Assembly (NCBI RefSeq): GCF_000959525.1
Contig: NZ_CP009832.1
Coordinates: 2,914,001-2,978,000 of the forward strand
Length of the DNA: 64,000 nt
Source of the DNA: Burkholderia multivorans ATCC BAA-247
GTDB lineage: Bacteria; Pseudomonadota; Gammaproteobacteria; Burkholderiales; Burkholderiaceae
Direction: 5' to 3'
Position 1 is the stretch's first letter. The number at the start of each line of letters is the position of its first letter. This document shows positions 52,705 to 63,766 of this stretch, in pieces. The notes beneath the pieces were generated by a model that saw nothing but the letters and a program-made list of their open reading frames with translations, was not told the origin of the DNA and searched no databases. Made by a program: the position numbers and the translations under genes.

Positions 52705-54486
52705 TTACTCCGTATCGTCCTCGTCGTCAGACTCGTCGTCCGCATCGGACGGCACTTCGCCGTATTTCGCGACGATCGCCGCCTTGAACGCCTTCAACGA
52801 CGGATGCTCGTCGCACAGCTTGTAGAGCAACGCGAGTTGCGCCGGCCAGTCCTTCAGCTCCTTCGCGAACACCTGCAGCCGCGCGACGGTATCGAGCGCA
52901 TCGGCTTCCCGCCCGTCGAGCGCCTGCAGCACCGCATAGCGGCGCAGCACCGTCTCGCCCGGCAGCAGCGCGATCGCGCGCTCGTGCGCGGCGAGCTTCG
53001 CCGGCAGATCGTCCGGCGAGATCGTGAGCAGCGTGGCCGCGCCGTAATCGCCCCACGCGTGGAACAGCAGCGACGGCGCATCGCGGTACTGCGCGGCCGG
53101 ACTGCTGCCGTAATACAGCACCTCGGCGCGCTGATAGTCGCGCAGCACGGGAATCGTCGCGAGCAGCCCGGCGAACGACAGCACCGCGAACAGCGCAAAC
53201 GCCGCGCGCGCAGGCAGCACGCGCAACGGCTTCACGTCGAGCAGCCCGATCACGAACATCGCGGGCAGCAGGAAGAACATGTATTGCTGCGGATACTCGA
53301 CGAGCGCGTGCATCAGCAGGATGCCGATCAGCGCAAAGCCGAACACGCGCGAGCTCGACTGCGGTGCGCGCACCGCCCGCACAAACCACATCACGAGCGT
53401 GACGGCCAGCACACCGAGGCCGACGAGGCCGGACTTCGCGAGCAGGTCGATGAAGATGTCGTGCGAGTTGTTCGCGATCTCGACGCCGCCAAGCGCGCGC
53501 GCCAGCGCAAACTGGTGCGACGGGAACTCGCCCCAGCCGACGCCGAGCAGCGGATGCTCGCGGAACATCGCGAGCCCGTACTTCCACAGCGCGAGGCGCG
53601 GCGCGATCTGCCCGGCGTCGCGCATCCGCTCGGCCGCCGATTCGGCGAGATTCAGCTGATAGTGGACGTTGGCCCAACGCACCGCGACGTTCACGGCAAC
53701 GAACGCGACGACCAGCACGACGGGCAGCAGCCACGCGCGCGCGGCGCCGCGCGTGCGGCGCGATTCGACCCACGCCATCCAGAAACCCGCGACGACCATC
53801 ACCGCGACCTGCAGCCACGGACCGCGCGACACCGTCAGCGCGAGCCCAGCCGACAGCACGACCGAGAGCGCGAGCCATGCCCACACCGCGAGCCGGCGCG
53901 TCTGCACGAGATACAGCGCACCGGCCATCGCGAACGCGATGTAGGTCGCCAGATGGTTCGCCTGCGCCATGTTGCCGTAAGGGCGCCGGTCGACCGCGAT
54001 GTTGTACATCACGACGAACGGCGACACCGCCGACTCCAGATGAAACAGCTGCACGACCTGACACGCGACCGCGAACACGCCGCCGATCAGCAGTGCACCC
54101 GCCATCATCCGCGCGACCGCGTCGCCGAGCCCCTCGCGCGCGAGCGCGTAGCCGGCCTGCATCGCAACCAGCGCGGCCGCGAGATAACCGAGCGCGAGCC
54201 CGTTCATCGACGGCACCTTCAGCGGCAGCAGCACGAGCTGCGCGATCAGCACGAGCGCGAAGCCGATCGGCGCGACGAACGCGGCCGGTGCGGCAAACGG
54301 TTCGGCCGCGCGCTGCGCGCGCACCAGCAGCACGACCGACAGGCCGAGCAGCAGATACAGCACGAGCGCGGAAAATTCCGAATAGAAGGTCGGAATCGGA
54401 TACGTGTGGGTGGTGATCGCATACGGCACGATCAGCGCGACAGCCAGTGCAATGAGCGGCAACGAACGGGTAAAGGTAGAAGGCAT
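52705..54486 (-). CDS. pglL: PglL-family O-oligosaccharyltransferase
   Basis: 593-residue membrane protein with about twelve spans. The N terminus MPSTFTRSLPLIALA then TTHTYPIPTFYSEFSALVL matches PglL_A, and the Wzy_C (O-antigen ligase) region covers about residues 190-410, with LGVGWGEFPSHQF and NNSHDIFIDLLAKSGL as the conserved periplasmic-loop parts. A soluble acidic C-terminal domain follows. PglL transfers lipid-linked glycans to Ser/Thr of exported proteins. It lies 124 bases after a pilin-like gene on the same strand. I start it at the ATG at 54486; a GTG at 54516 with GGGGGAAAG upstream is an alternative. Confidence 0.9.
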   Translation of the reverse strand: MPSTFTRSLPLIALAVALIVPYAITTHTYPIPTFYSEFSALVLYLLLGLSVVLLVRAQRAAEPFAAPAAFVAPIGFALVLIAQLVLLPLKVPSMNGLALGYLAAALVAMQAGYALAREGLGDAVARMMAGALLIGGVFAVACQVVQLFHLESAVSPFVVMYNIAVDRRPYGNMAQANHLATYIAFAMAGALYLVQTRRLAVWAWLALSVVLSAGLALTVSRGPWLQVAVMVVAGFWMAWVESRRTRGAARAWLLPVVLVVAFVAVNVAVRWANVHYQLNLAESAAERMRDAGQIAPRLALWKYGLAMFREHPLLGVGWGEFPSHQFALARALGGVEIANNSHDIFIDLLAKSGLVGLGVLAVTLVMWFVRAVRAPQSSSRVFGFALIGILLMHALVEYPQQYMFFLLPAMFVIGLLDVKPLRVLPARAAFALFAVLSFAGLLATIPVLRDYQRAEVLYYGSSPAAQYRDAPSLLFHAWGDYGAATLLTISPDDLPAKLAAHERAIALLPGETVLRRYAVLQALDGREADALDTVARLQVFAKELKDWPAQLALLYKLCDEHPSLKAFKAAIVAKYGEVPSDADDESDDEDDTE

Positions 54487-54609
54487 GAGCGAACCGGATG
54501 TCAGCAACCGGCGCACTATACAAAACTTTCCCCCCTCTGTGCGGGACCGTCGCGCGGCACGCGATGCACGCGCAGCCGCGCGCTGCGCGTGCCCTGCCCC
54601 GCCGCGGCG

Positions 54610-55209
54610 CTACGCGCGGCATTCGGCCGGCGCATATTTGGCCGGCAACGTCGCGGCCGTACCGGGCAGCGGGCCGGCCCCCGGCGCCGGCAGCGATGAC
54701 GCATCCTTGCCTGCGGCAAAGCATTCCCACGCGATCGCGCCGGCCTGCATCTCGCCTTTCTTCAACGGCACGCGCCCCGTCGGCGTATCGGGCTTGTCGG
54801 GCGCCGACGGCACGAGCACCAGCGTATTGGCGCCCGCCGCGGCGACGCGCGCGGTATACGCCACGGTGATCTGGCCTGTCTCCGCGTCGATGCGGATCGA
54901 TTCGACGTTGCGCGTCGCGGCCGGCGCACTATAGCCGCCGTCGAGCCCCGTGCCGCTCGCGGCATTGTCGGCAACCGCGAGCCGCGCGGACGAGGCGAGC
55001 GCGAGCCCTTCGCCCACACGCGAGCGCGCGAGATAGTCCTGGTACGCGGGGATCGCATACGCGGCGACGACGCCGACGATCGCCAGCACGATCATCAGCT
55101 CGATCAGCGTGAAACCGGCGCGCCACGCACGCAGCGGGGCCGGCCGCCGCGCGCGCCGCAGATCGGCGGCCATACGGCGGAACAGGGAAACGGAAAAGGC
55201 TTCGAACAT
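54610..55209 (-). CDS. Type IV pilin-like prepilin
   Basis: 199 residues with a type IV prepilin leader. Cleavage by PilD is expected between Gly32 and Phe33 ([19 protein letters not shown]); the conserved Glu5 of the mature protein is Glu37. The leader is long (32 residues; most have 6-20). The mature C terminus carries two Cys (WECFAAG and PAECRA) that could form the usual D-loop disulfide. A downstream PglL suggests O-glycosylation. An in-frame ATG at residue 13 (MAADLRRAR) would give a 20-residue leader. It is a lone pilin: no pil assembly gene is next to it. Confidence 0.9.
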   Translation of the reverse strand: MFEAFSVSLFRRMAADLRRARRPAPLRAWRAGFTLIELMIVLAIVGVVAAYAIPAYQDYLARSRVGEGLALASSARLAVADNAASGTGLDGGYSAPAATRNVESIRIDAETGQITVAYTARVAAAGANTLVLVPSAPDKPDTPTGRVPLKKGEMQAGAIAWECFAAGKDASSLPAPGAGPLPGTAATLPAKYAPAECRA

Positions 55210-55225
55210 GACGGGCTCCGGAAAC

Positions 55226-55255
55226 GAAAAACGCCTGCCGGTTCGGCAGGCGTTT
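55226..55255 (-). terminator. Intrinsic terminator after terC
   Basis: Stem AACGCCTGCCG/CGGCAGGCGTT with a GGTT-type loop. On the minus strand it is followed by a T-rich run. It separates terC from the pilin gene by 16 bases before the latter's start. Confidence 0.88.
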
Positions 55256-55310
55256 CGATCGTAGCCAGCGGGCCGCGAGACCGGCACTCGGCCGGACGGC
55301 CAACGTCGCG

Positions 55311-56015
55311 TCAGTGTGCGCGCGTCACGCTGCGCCGCCTGCGCAGCGCGTAGCCCGCAGCGACGACGAGCAGCGCACCGGCAATGCTCGCGCCGTAGAC
55401 CGCGGCCGGCGTGTCGAGCACCGGCCAGCGATCGCCGACCGGGTCGTGCACGATCAGCCCGCCGGCAATCCAGCCGAGCAGGCCTGCACCGAACGCGACG
55501 ACGATCGGGAAACGGTCGAGCAGCTTCAGCACCAGCGTGCTGCCCCAGACGATGATCGGCACGCTGACGACGAGCCCGAAGATCACGAGCGCGATCCGGT
55601 GCGACGGGTCGGCCTGCTCGGCCGCGCCGGCGATCGCGATCACGTTGTCGAGGCTCATCACCGCGTCGGCGATCACGATCGTCTTCACGGCATCCCACAA
55701 CCGGCTGGCGGGCTTGATGTCGTCGTGCGCGTCGGGCGCCGGCGCCATCAGCTTGATGCCGATCCACAGCAGCAGCAGCCCGCCGCCGAGCTTCAGGAAC
55801 GGCACGTCGAGCAGCACGACCGCGAACACGATCAGCGCGACGCGCAGCAGGATCGCGCCGGCCGTGCCCCACACGACGCCGCGCAAGCGCTGATTGTCCG
55901 GCAGGTTGCGGCATGCGAGCGCGATGACGACGGCGTTGTCGCCGCCAAGCAGGATGTCGATGATGACGATCTGGAGCACCGCGCCCCAGTGCAGCGACGT
56001 GAGAAATTCGACCAT
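55311..56015 (-). CDS. TerC-family membrane protein (YjbE type)
   Basis: 234-residue integral membrane protein with seven spans. TerC marks are [20 protein letters not shown] near residues 20-39 and [16 protein letters not shown] near 117-132; the acidic residues in these two helices are thought to bind metal. Homologues relate to manganese export or tellurite resistance and to metal loading of exported enzymes. The gene has its own terminator (55226-55255). A TerC gene often has a manganese riboswitch upstream; I could not see one in the 100 bases before this gene. Confidence 0.9.
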   Translation of the reverse strand: MVEFLTSLHWGAVLQIVIIDILLGGDNAVVIALACRNLPDNQRLRGVVWGTAGAILLRVALIVFAVVLLDVPFLKLGGGLLLLWIGIKLMAPAPDAHDDIKPASRLWDAVKTIVIADAVMSLDNVIAIAGAAEQADPSHRIALVIFGLVVSVPIIVWGSTLVLKLLDRFPIVVAFGAGLLGWIAGGLIVHDPVGDRWPVLDTPAAVYGASIAGALLVVAAGYALRRRRSVTRAH

Positions 56016-56122
56016 GGCGATGTGTTTCGCAGGACTTGGCCGTCCGACGGGGCGGCCAGAATGGAGACCGGCACGCGCATCGCACGTACCCGGAGATTAC
56101 AAACGGATTGCGCGAGGATAAC

Positions 56123-56150
56123 AAAAAACGCCGGCTAGGCCGGCGTTTTC
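56123..56150 (-). terminator. Intrinsic terminator after sucD
   Basis: Stem AACGCCGGC/GCCGGCGTT with a short TAG loop. On the minus strand a six-base T-run follows. 23 bases after the sucD stop. Confidence 0.9.
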
Positions 56151-56172
56151 TGTACGACGCACGTCGCGGAAA

Positions 56173-57054
56173 TTACAGCGCTGCCTTCAGCAGGCGGCCC
56201 ATTTCCGACGGGTTGCGCGTGACCTTGATGCCGCAGGCTTCCATGATTTCGAGCTTCGCTTCGGCCGTATCCGCACCGCCCGAGATCAGCGCGCCGGCGT
56301 GGCCCATGCGCTTGCCCGGAGGCGCCGTGACGCCCGCGATGAAGCCGACGACCGGCTTCTTCATGTTGTCCTTGATCCACTGCGCGGCGTTCGCTTCGTC
56401 CGGACCGCCGATTTCGCCGATCATCACGACCGCATCCGTATCCGGATCGTCGTTGAACATCTTCATGACGTCGATGTGCTTCAGACCGTTGATCGGGTCG
56501 CCGCCGATACCGACTGCCGACGACTGGCCGAGGCCGAGCGCGGTGAGCTGCGCCACGGCTTCATACGTGAGCGTGCCCGAACGCGACACGACGCCGATGC
56601 GGCCCTTGCGGTGGATGTGACCCGGCATGATGCCGATCTTCAGCTCGTCCGGCGTGATCGTGCCCGGGCAGTTCGGCCCGAGCAGCAGCGTCTTGCGGCC
56701 TTCGCGACGCATGCGGTCCTTCACTTCGATCATGTCGCGCACGGGGATGCCTTCCGTGATGCAGATCGCGAGATCGAGATCGGCTTCGACCGCTTCCCAG
56801 ATCGCGGCCGCGGCGCCTGCCGGCGGAACGTAGATGACCGACACGGTCGCGCCGGTTTCTTCCTTCGCTTCCTTGACGCTCGCGTAGATCGGAATGCCTT
56901 CGAAATCTTCGCCGGCCTTCTTCGGGTTCACGCCCGCGACGAATGCTTCGCGGCCGTTTGCATACTCACGGCAGGCGCGCGTGTGGAACTGACCGGTCTT
57001 GCCGGTGATGCCCTGCGTGATGACCTTCGTGTCCTTGTTGATCAGAATCGACAT
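56173..57054 (-). CDS. sucD: Succinyl-CoA synthetase alpha subunit
   Basis: 293 residues, the usual length. With SucC it interconverts succinyl-CoA and succinate with substrate-level phosphorylation in the TCA cycle. N-terminal [19 protein letters not shown] is diagnostic; the CoA-binding fold precedes [17 protein letters not shown], and the phosphohistidine loop is [16 protein letters not shown] with the active His later in [19 protein letters not shown]. It follows sucC by 64 bases and ends the operon at the terminator at 56123-56150. Confidence 0.97.
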   Translation of the reverse strand: MSILINKDTKVITQGITGKTGQFHTRACREYANGREAFVAGVNPKKAGEDFEGIPIYASVKEAKEETGATVSVIYVPPAGAAAAIWEAVEADLDLAICITEGIPVRDMIEVKDRMRREGRKTLLLGPNCPGTITPDELKIGIMPGHIHRKGRIGVVSRSGTLTYEAVAQLTALGLGQSSAVGIGGDPINGLKHIDVMKMFNDDPDTDAVVMIGEIGGPDEANAAQWIKDNMKKPVVGFIAGVTAPPGKRMGHAGALISGGADTAEAKLEIMEACGIKVTRNPSEMGRLLKAAL

Positions 57055-57118
57055 GTATTTTGACCTCTGTTCGATTGGCGTCGCGTGCGAAGCGCGCCGC
57101 CATGCGTATTCGATAGCG

Positions 57119-58285
57119 TTACTTGCCTGCGGCAGCCGCGACCACCTTCTGCGCAGCCTCTTCCATGCTGTCCGCCGAGATGATCGGCAGGCCGGAATCG
57201 GCCAGCATCTTCTTGCCCAGGTCCTCGTTCGTGCCCTTCATGCGCACGACGAGCGGCACGTTCAGGTTCACGGCCTTCGAACCGGCGATCACGCCTTCCG
57301 CGATCACGTCGCAGCGCATGATGCCGCCGAAGATGTTCACGAGGATCGCCTTCAGACCCGGGTTCTTCAGCATCAGCTTGAACGCTTCCGTGACCTTCTC
57401 GGTCGTCGCGCCACCGCCGACGTCCAGGAAGTTCGCCGGTTCGCCGCCGAACAGCTTGATCGTGTCCATCGTCGCCATCGCGAGGCCCGCGCCGTTTACG
57501 AGGCAGCCGATGTTGCCGTCGAGCGAGATGTACGCGAGGTCGAACTTCGACGCTTCGATTTCAGCCGGATCTTCTTCGTCCAGATCGCGGTACGCGACGA
57601 TTTCCGGGTGACGGAACAGCGCGTTCGAGTCGAAGTTGAACTTCGCGTCGAGTGCGATGACCTTGCCGTCGCCGGAAACGTTCAGCGGGTTGATTTCAGC
57701 CAGCGATGCGTCGGTTTCCCAGAATGCCTTGTACAGGCCTTGCAGGATCGCGCGTGCTTGCGGAATCGAAGCAGCCGGCACGCCGATCTTCGTGGCGAGG
57801 TCGTCTGCCTGCGCGTCGAGCAGGCCCGTCGAGGGCTCGACGATGACCTTATGGATCAGTTCCGGATGCTTTTCGGCGACTTCTTCGATGTCCATGCCGC
57901 CTTCGCTCGAACCCATCAGCACGATCTTCTGCGAGATGCGGTCGACGACGAGGCTGACATACAGTTCCTGCTTGATGTCGGCGCCTTCTTCGATCAGCAG
58001 GCGGTTCACCTTCTGGCCTTCCGGGCCCGTCTGGTGCGTGACCAGCTGCATGCCGAGGATCTGGTTCGCGTATTCGCGCACCTGCTCGAGCGACTTCGCG
58101 ACCTTCACGCCGCCGCCCTTGCCGCGGCCACCCGCGTGAATCTGAGCCTTGACGACCCACACCGGGCCACCGAGCTCTTCCGCCACCTTGACGGCCTCGT
58201 CCACCGAGAACGCCGGCTTGCCGCGCGGTACCGCGACTCCGAATTTCCGCAGGATTTCCTTACCCTGGTACTCGTGAATCTTCAT
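57119..58285 (-). CDS. sucC: Succinyl-CoA synthetase beta subunit (ADP-forming)
   Basis: 388 residues, an ATP-grasp subunit that binds nucleotide and succinate. N-terminal [20 protein letters not shown] is the standard start. [18 protein letters not shown] near 45-63 forms the nucleotide loop, and [21 protein letters not shown] and [16 protein letters not shown] are typical. A 5' leader of 68 bases separates it from the DUF2889 gene upstream on the same strand. No strong promoter is visible in that gap, so read-through from upstream is possible. Confidence 0.97.
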   Translation of the reverse strand: MKIHEYQGKEILRKFGVAVPRGKPAFSVDEAVKVAEELGGPVWVVKAQIHAGGRGKGGGVKVAKSLEQVREYANQILGMQLVTHQTGPEGQKVNRLLIEEGADIKQELYVSLVVDRISQKIVLMGSSEGGMDIEEVAEKHPELIHKVIVEPSTGLLDAQADDLATKIGVPAASIPQARAILQGLYKAFWETDASLAEINPLNVSGDGKVIALDAKFNFDSNALFRHPEIVAYRDLDEEDPAEIEASKFDLAYISLDGNIGCLVNGAGLAMATMDTIKLFGGEPANFLDVGGGATTEKVTEAFKLMLKNPGLKAILVNIFGGIMRCDVIAEGVIAGSKAVNLNVPLVVRMKGTNEDLGKKMLADSGLPIISADSMEEAAQKVVAAAAGK

Positions 58286-58353
58286 GCGTGATTCCCTTCA
58301 GTCTGAGAGTTGGATGAAAAGTCGCTTAAGACGCTTCTTTGAATGATTTCCGT

Positions 58354-58953
58354 TCATTCCTTCGTGCCGCCCGACTCCGGCCGGCTCGCGCCGTACCACC
58401 GCGGGTAGTACTGCCGCACGACCTCGCCGTCGAACCGCAGCGCACGGCAGCGGCCGAGCTGAAAAGGCGGTTCGTCGTGCGCGTCGTCGTGCTCCGGCCC
58501 TTCGCCGCCCGCCTCGCGCACGTTCCATACGTCACCGGCGAACGCCTGGATCGCCGCCGTCGGCAGCACGGCGCACAGTTCGGTGAGGTGCGAGCAGCCC
58601 GCGGTGCCCGAAAGGAGCCGGTTCGCGTCGCGACGGAAATTGCGGAAGAGGTTGAGCCCGATCAGGGCCCGGTAGGCGGGAGGAGCGGATTGACAGTGAC
58701 CCGGATATGGCACCCATTCCGACGACGCTTCGGCGTCGACGACGTTGAGGTCACGATCGATGGTCACGCGCAGCCAGAGTTCGTGGATCGGCAGGCCCTG
58801 AGGCCGAATGCCCGATGCAAGCGCGACGTCGCGCGGCTTGTGATCGGTCAGGCAGGCTTCGATATCCCACAAGCCGTCGCCGCGCTCGTAGGCGTCCGCT
58901 CGGATTGCGCGTCGATGTCGCAACTGACGGGGCACGGGCTCGGATAGCGGCAT
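58354..58953 (-). CDS. DUF2889 family protein
   Basis: 199-residue soluble protein of the DUF2889 family. The N terminus MPLSEPVPRQLRHRRAIRAD followed by YERGDGLWDIEACLTDHKP, and SGIRPQGLPIHELWLRVTIDRDL, is the family pattern, with CSHLTELCAVLP near residue 120 (conserved Cys, His, Cys that may bind metal). No function is established. It lies between recX (147 bases upstream) and sucC. AT-rich sequence at 58981-59010 upstream likely holds its promoter. Confidence 0.87.
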   Translation of the reverse strand: MPLSEPVPRQLRHRRAIRADAYERGDGLWDIEACLTDHKPRDVALASGIRPQGLPIHELWLRVTIDRDLNVVDAEASSEWVPYPGHCQSAPPAYRALIGLNLFRNFRRDANRLLSGTAGCSHLTELCAVLPTAAIQAFAGDVWNVREAGGEGPEHDDAHDEPPFQLGRCRALRFDGEVVRQYYPRWYGASRPESGGTKE

Positions 58954-59099
58954 GCTGGAGGTTGAGGCCGAAGAGGAAAACCCGTGGATTTTAGCATACT
59001 GGGTATTTGAGACAGGCCGCCGCAACGGCGGGTATTCCCGCCTGTCGGGGAACGATCGCATTGCAGCAAAATCGCGCGCCACGCGCGCGCTCGGCTGCG

Positions 59100-59956
59100 T
59101 CAATCGTCGACCGGAAAATCGTCGCCGACTTTCAGCAACTTCACGATGGTCGCGCTCGAGAAGCCGCGCGCGGCCAGAAAGCGCGCCTGCTTCGCGCGCT
59201 CGGCCGGCGTTTGCGGCAGTGCACCGAATTTCTTGCGCCAGACCGCCTGCGCGCGCGCCCATTCGGTCTCGCGCAGCTGCGCGTTGAGCTCGTCGACGAG
59301 CGCGTCGCCGATCGCGTGCCGCTTCAGTTCGCTGACGATGCGCGCCACGCCGACACGCGACGCACGGCGATGCACGAGACTCTCCGCAAAGCGCGCGTCG
59401 GACAGCCAGCCGTCCTTTTCGAGCGCGTCGAGCACGGGCTCGACCGATTCGTCCTCGGCCGCGTACGGCGCGAGCTTGCGTGCGAGTTCGGCACGACTGT
59501 ATTCGCGCCGCGAGAGATAGCCGAGTGCGCGCCCCTTCAGCGAGCGCGGCGGCTTCGACGACTTGCGCTCGCTGCTGTCTCCGGCGTCGCCGGATGCGGC
59601 ACCGCCCGCGCGGCGCGTGCGGCGCGGATGCTGACTGCTGCGCGTATAGACGTCTTCCGCGGCCGATGCCGTGCCGCCGGCTGCGCGATCGCGCGGAAGG
59701 CCGAGGCCGGACACGCGCCGGCGGGAACGATCGTGCGCATCGAACGATTCGTCGTCGTCGAACGGATCGTCCGGTGCGGCGATCTCAAACGAAACGAGGG
59801 CATCGTCGGATGCCCTCGTCGCGGTGCGGCTTGCGGCAGCATGACTGCCCGGCAGCCGCCGGCCGGCGCCCGAGGATTCGGCTGGCCGGCCGGCGCGCGC
59901 CGCTTCCGGCGTATCGCGCTCGTCCGGCTCGGCAGGCTTGCCTCGGCGCCCGACCA

Positions 59957-59957
<1 letters not shown>
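59100..59957 (-). CDS. recX: RecX regulatory protein with long N-terminal extension
   Basis: RecX modulates RecA filament growth. The conserved domain is about residues 137-280: RSLKGRALGYLSRREYSRAEL, ALEKDGWLSDARFAESLVHRR and the C-terminal KQARFLAARGFSSATIVKLL. About 136 residues ahead of it are low-complexity (Arg, Asp, Ser, Ala, Pro). The only Met codons in the frame are at its very start, so the extension is probably translated. Its ATG overlaps the recA stop (TGATG, 59959-59955). It is co-transcribed with recA and thus SOS-controlled. Confidence 0.9.
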
Positions 59958-61030
<1,073 letters not shown>

Positions 61031-61104
61031 GAATCGTCCTTTGCTATGATGAGCAGCGTCTGTAACAGGCGCGCCCGCTTTCAAGCGCTGCCCACGAATG
61101 CAGA

Positions 61105-61134
61105 CACTGTATAAAAAAACAGTGTTTTGTGCAA
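61105..61134 (-). promoter_or_regulatory. LexA-box promoter of recA
   Basis: On the minus strand -35 TTGCAC (61134-61129) and -10 TACAGT (61111-61106) are exactly 17 bases apart. A LexA box with the CTGT-N8-ACAG form and arms CACTGT/ACAGTG occupies 61105-61124, between and over the -10. This arrangement is the classic SOS promoter. Confidence 0.85.
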
Positions 61135-61218
61135 GCCCGCAATCAGGCTGCGTTGTACACGAATATTCGGAGACAGCCGTGCCGGCGCCAACGCGCTGCC
61201 GGTCACCGGTCACGCACC

Positions 61219-61977
61219 ATGCGAATTCTCATCGCCGAAGACGACAGCATACTCGCGGACGGCCTCACCCGGTCACTCCGCCAATCGGGCTATGCGGTCG
61301 ACCACGTGAAGAGCGGCGTCGAGGCCGATACCGCGCTGTCGATGCAGACTTTCGACCTGCTGATCCTCGATCTCGGCCTGCCCAAAATGTCCGGGCTCGA
61401 AGTGCTGAAGCGCCTGCGCGCGCGCAATTCCAATCTCCCGGTCCTGATCCTGACCGCCGCCGACAGCGTCGACGAGCGCGTGAAAGGGCTCGATCTCGGC
61501 GCCGACGACTACATGGCCAAGCCGTTCGCGCTGAACGAGCTCGAGGCGCGCGTGCGCGCGCTGACGCGACGCGGCGCCGGCGGCGGCCCGACCGTCGTGC
61601 GGCACGGCTCGCTCGCGTTCGACCAGGTCGGCCGGATCGCCTATGCGAACGACCGCGTGCTCGATTTGTCCGCGCGCGAACTCGGGCTGCTCGAAGTGCT
61701 GCTGCAGCGGATCGGGCGCCTCGTGTCGAAGGAGCAGCTCGTCGACCATCTGTGCGAATGGGGCGAGGAAGTCAGCAACAACGCGATCGAAGTGTACGTG
61801 CACCGGCTGCGCAAGAAGATCGAGCCGAGCGGCGTGCGGATCGCCACCGTGCGCGGCCTCGGCTACTGTCTCGAGAAGGTCGTGCCGGCCGCGCCCGCCG
61901 ACGCGCCCCCGCCACAGCCCGCCGCGGCCGATCCGGCTTCGCCGAAGCCCGCGACAGCCGGCACGCCGCTGCGCTGA
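61219..61977 (+). CDS. OmpR-family response regulator (TctD type)
   Basis: 252 residues. The receiver domain has Asp51 ([13 protein letters not shown]) and Lys101 ([13 protein letters not shown]). The winged-helix output domain follows, with [17 protein letters not shown] and [11 protein letters not shown] Pro/Ala-rich tail of about 30 residues is added at the C terminus. The ATG at 61219 follows the recA promoter region by about 85 bases, so the two genes diverge. It pairs with the histidine kinase 18 bases downstream. The partner's type suggests control of organic acid uptake. Confidence 0.92.
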
Positions 61978-61995
61978 CGCCCGGCCGTCGCCGCG

Positions 61996-63540
61996 ATGGC
62001 CACGCCGGCCCCTTCCCGCCATCCGACCGGCGAGCCGTCGTCGGCCGCGGACGCGGCGCGCGACGCGCGCTACGCGAATCCGTTCGCCCCGCCCGACGAA
62101 ACCGAAACGCCCGAAGCCGCGCGTCCGCGCTCGCTGTTCGGCGAAATCCTCGACTGGATGCTCGCGCCGCTGCTGCTGCTGTGGCCGATGAGCATCGCGG
62201 TCACCTACCTCGTCGCGAAGACGATCGCGAACGGGCCGTTCGATCGCGCGCTCGAAACCAACGCGTACGTGCTCGCACGGCAGATTCATCCGGTCAACGG
62301 CGTCGCCGAGCTGACGCTGCCGCAGCAGACGCGCGACTTCCTGCGCGCGGACAACATCGACAGCGTGTATTTCCAGGTGCTCGGCACGCGCGGCGAGCTG
62401 GTCGCCGGCGAAGCCGACATGCCGCTGCCGCGCGACGAGGATCGCCCGCCGCCGGGCGTCGTCGTGTTCCGCGACGATCTGCTGCGCGGCAACGACGTGC
62501 GCGTCGCCTATACGACCGTCGCGCTGCCCGACGCGAGCGGCACGCAGCCGGTGCTCGTGCAGGTCGGCGAGACGCTCGACAAGCGCAACGCGCTCGCCAA
62601 CGACATCATCAAGGGCGTGATCCTGCCGCAGTTCGTGATCCTGCCGCTCGCGATCCTGCTCGTGTGGTTCGGCCTGTCGCGCGGGCTCGCGCCGCTCAAC
62701 GCGCTGCAGGCGCACATCCGCGCGCGGCGTCCCGACGATCTGTCGCCCGTCGAGGCGCAACGCGCGCCGCCCGAGATCGAGCCGCTCGTCACGTCGTTCA
62801 ACGACCTGCTCGCGCGGCTCGAGCAGAGCATGGCGCTGCAGAAGCGCTTCATCGCCGATGCCGCGCATCAGATGAAGACGCCGCTCGCCGGCCTGCGCAC
62901 GCAGGCCGAATTCGCGCTGCGTCACGCGGTGCCGCCCGACGTGCAGCGCTCGCTCGAGCAGATCGCGACGAGTTCCGAGCAGGCCGCGCGGCTCGTCACG
63001 CAGCTGCTCGCGCTCGCGCGCGCGGAGAACCGGGCGAGCGGGCTGATGTTCGAGCCTGTCGAGATCGCGGCGCTCGCGCGGCGTGCGGTGCGCGACTGGG
63101 TGCAGGCCGCACTCGCGAAACGGATGGATCTCGGCTACGAAGGCCCGCCCGACGACGCGCCGATCGACGTCGACGGCAATCCGGTGATGCTGCGCGAAAT
63201 GCTCGGCAACCTGATCGACAACGCGATCCGCTACACGCCCGAAGGCGGGCGCATCACCGTGCGCGTGCACGCCGACCGCACGGCGCGGCTCGCGCATCTC
63301 GAAGTCGAGGATACGGGGCCCGGCATTCCGGCCGCCGAGCGCGGCCGCGTCGTCGAGCGCTTCTACCGGATCCTCGGCCGCGAAGGCGACGGCAGCGGGC
63401 TCGGGCTCGCGATCGTGCGCGAGATCGCCACGCAGCACGGCGGCACGCTGACGATCGACGACCACGTGTACCAGACGGCGCCGCGCCTTGCCGGCACGCT
63501 CGTGCGCGTCAGCCTGCCGCTGTCGGTCGCCCCGGATTAA
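61996..63540 (+). CDS. Two-component sensor histidine kinase (TctE type)
   Basis: 514 residues. A Pro-rich cytosolic N terminus (about 1-50) precedes the first span, then a periplasmic 2CSK-type sensor (NGPFDRALETNAYVLARQI) to about residue 205, the second span, HAMP, the H-box with His291 (FIADAAHQMKTPLAGL), N-box MLGNLIDNAIRYTPEGG, G1 VEDTGPGIP and G2 GSGLGLAIV. The 2CSK sensor is characteristic of TctE, which senses tricarboxylates. An MHS-family transporter gene follows 226 bases later and is the likely target. Confidence 0.93.
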   Translation: MATPAPSRHPTGEPSSAADAARDARYANPFAPPDETETPEAARPRSLFGEILDWMLAPLLLLWPMSIAVTYLVAKTIANGPFDRALETNAYVLARQIHPVNGVAELTLPQQTRDFLRADNIDSVYFQVLGTRGELVAGEADMPLPRDEDRPPPGVVVFRDDLLRGNDVRVAYTTVALPDASGTQPVLVQVGETLDKRNALANDIIKGVILPQFVILPLAILLVWFGLSRGLAPLNALQAHIRARRPDDLSPVEAQRAPPEIEPLVTSFNDLLARLEQSMALQKRFIADAAHQMKTPLAGLRTQAEFALRHAVPPDVQRSLEQIATSSEQAARLVTQLLALARAENRASGLMFEPVEIAALARRAVRDWVQAALAKRMDLGYEGPPDDAPIDVDGNPVMLREMLGNLIDNAIRYTPEGGRITVRVHADRTARLAHLEVEDTGPGIPAAERGRVVERFYRILGREGDGSGLGLAIVREIATQHGGTLTIDDHVYQTAPRLAGTLVRVSLPLSVAPD

Positions 63541-63766
63541 CCCTGAGGCGCGGCCGAACGCGCCGCCGCCGCGACGTCGGAATCGGCGCTTTACCGTCCG
63601 TTCGCGACACGATGGGCGTGCAAAGCGCGCGATTCGGCGCGGGTTAACGTGCAGTCGCTTTGCGCGCGCCAGTCAGTGCGCCGTAAGTTTCCGTGCCAAT
63701 AATCGTCGACAGGCCCGCCCATCCAAGGCGGCCGCACATCTATATCAAGAGACTTGGAGACGATTC

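Noticed and set aside
56016-56122. Manganese (yybP-ykoY) riboswitch before terC
   Set aside because: The roughly 100 bases before terC show no paired structure with the conserved loops of that class. The only strong hairpin is the sucD terminator.
63541-63766. Sigma-54 or sigma-70 promoter for the MHS transporter
   Set aside because: TTGCGC and GTAAGT are 17 bases apart but the second is a poor -10, and no GG/GC sigma-54 pair at proper spacing was seen. Nothing firm.
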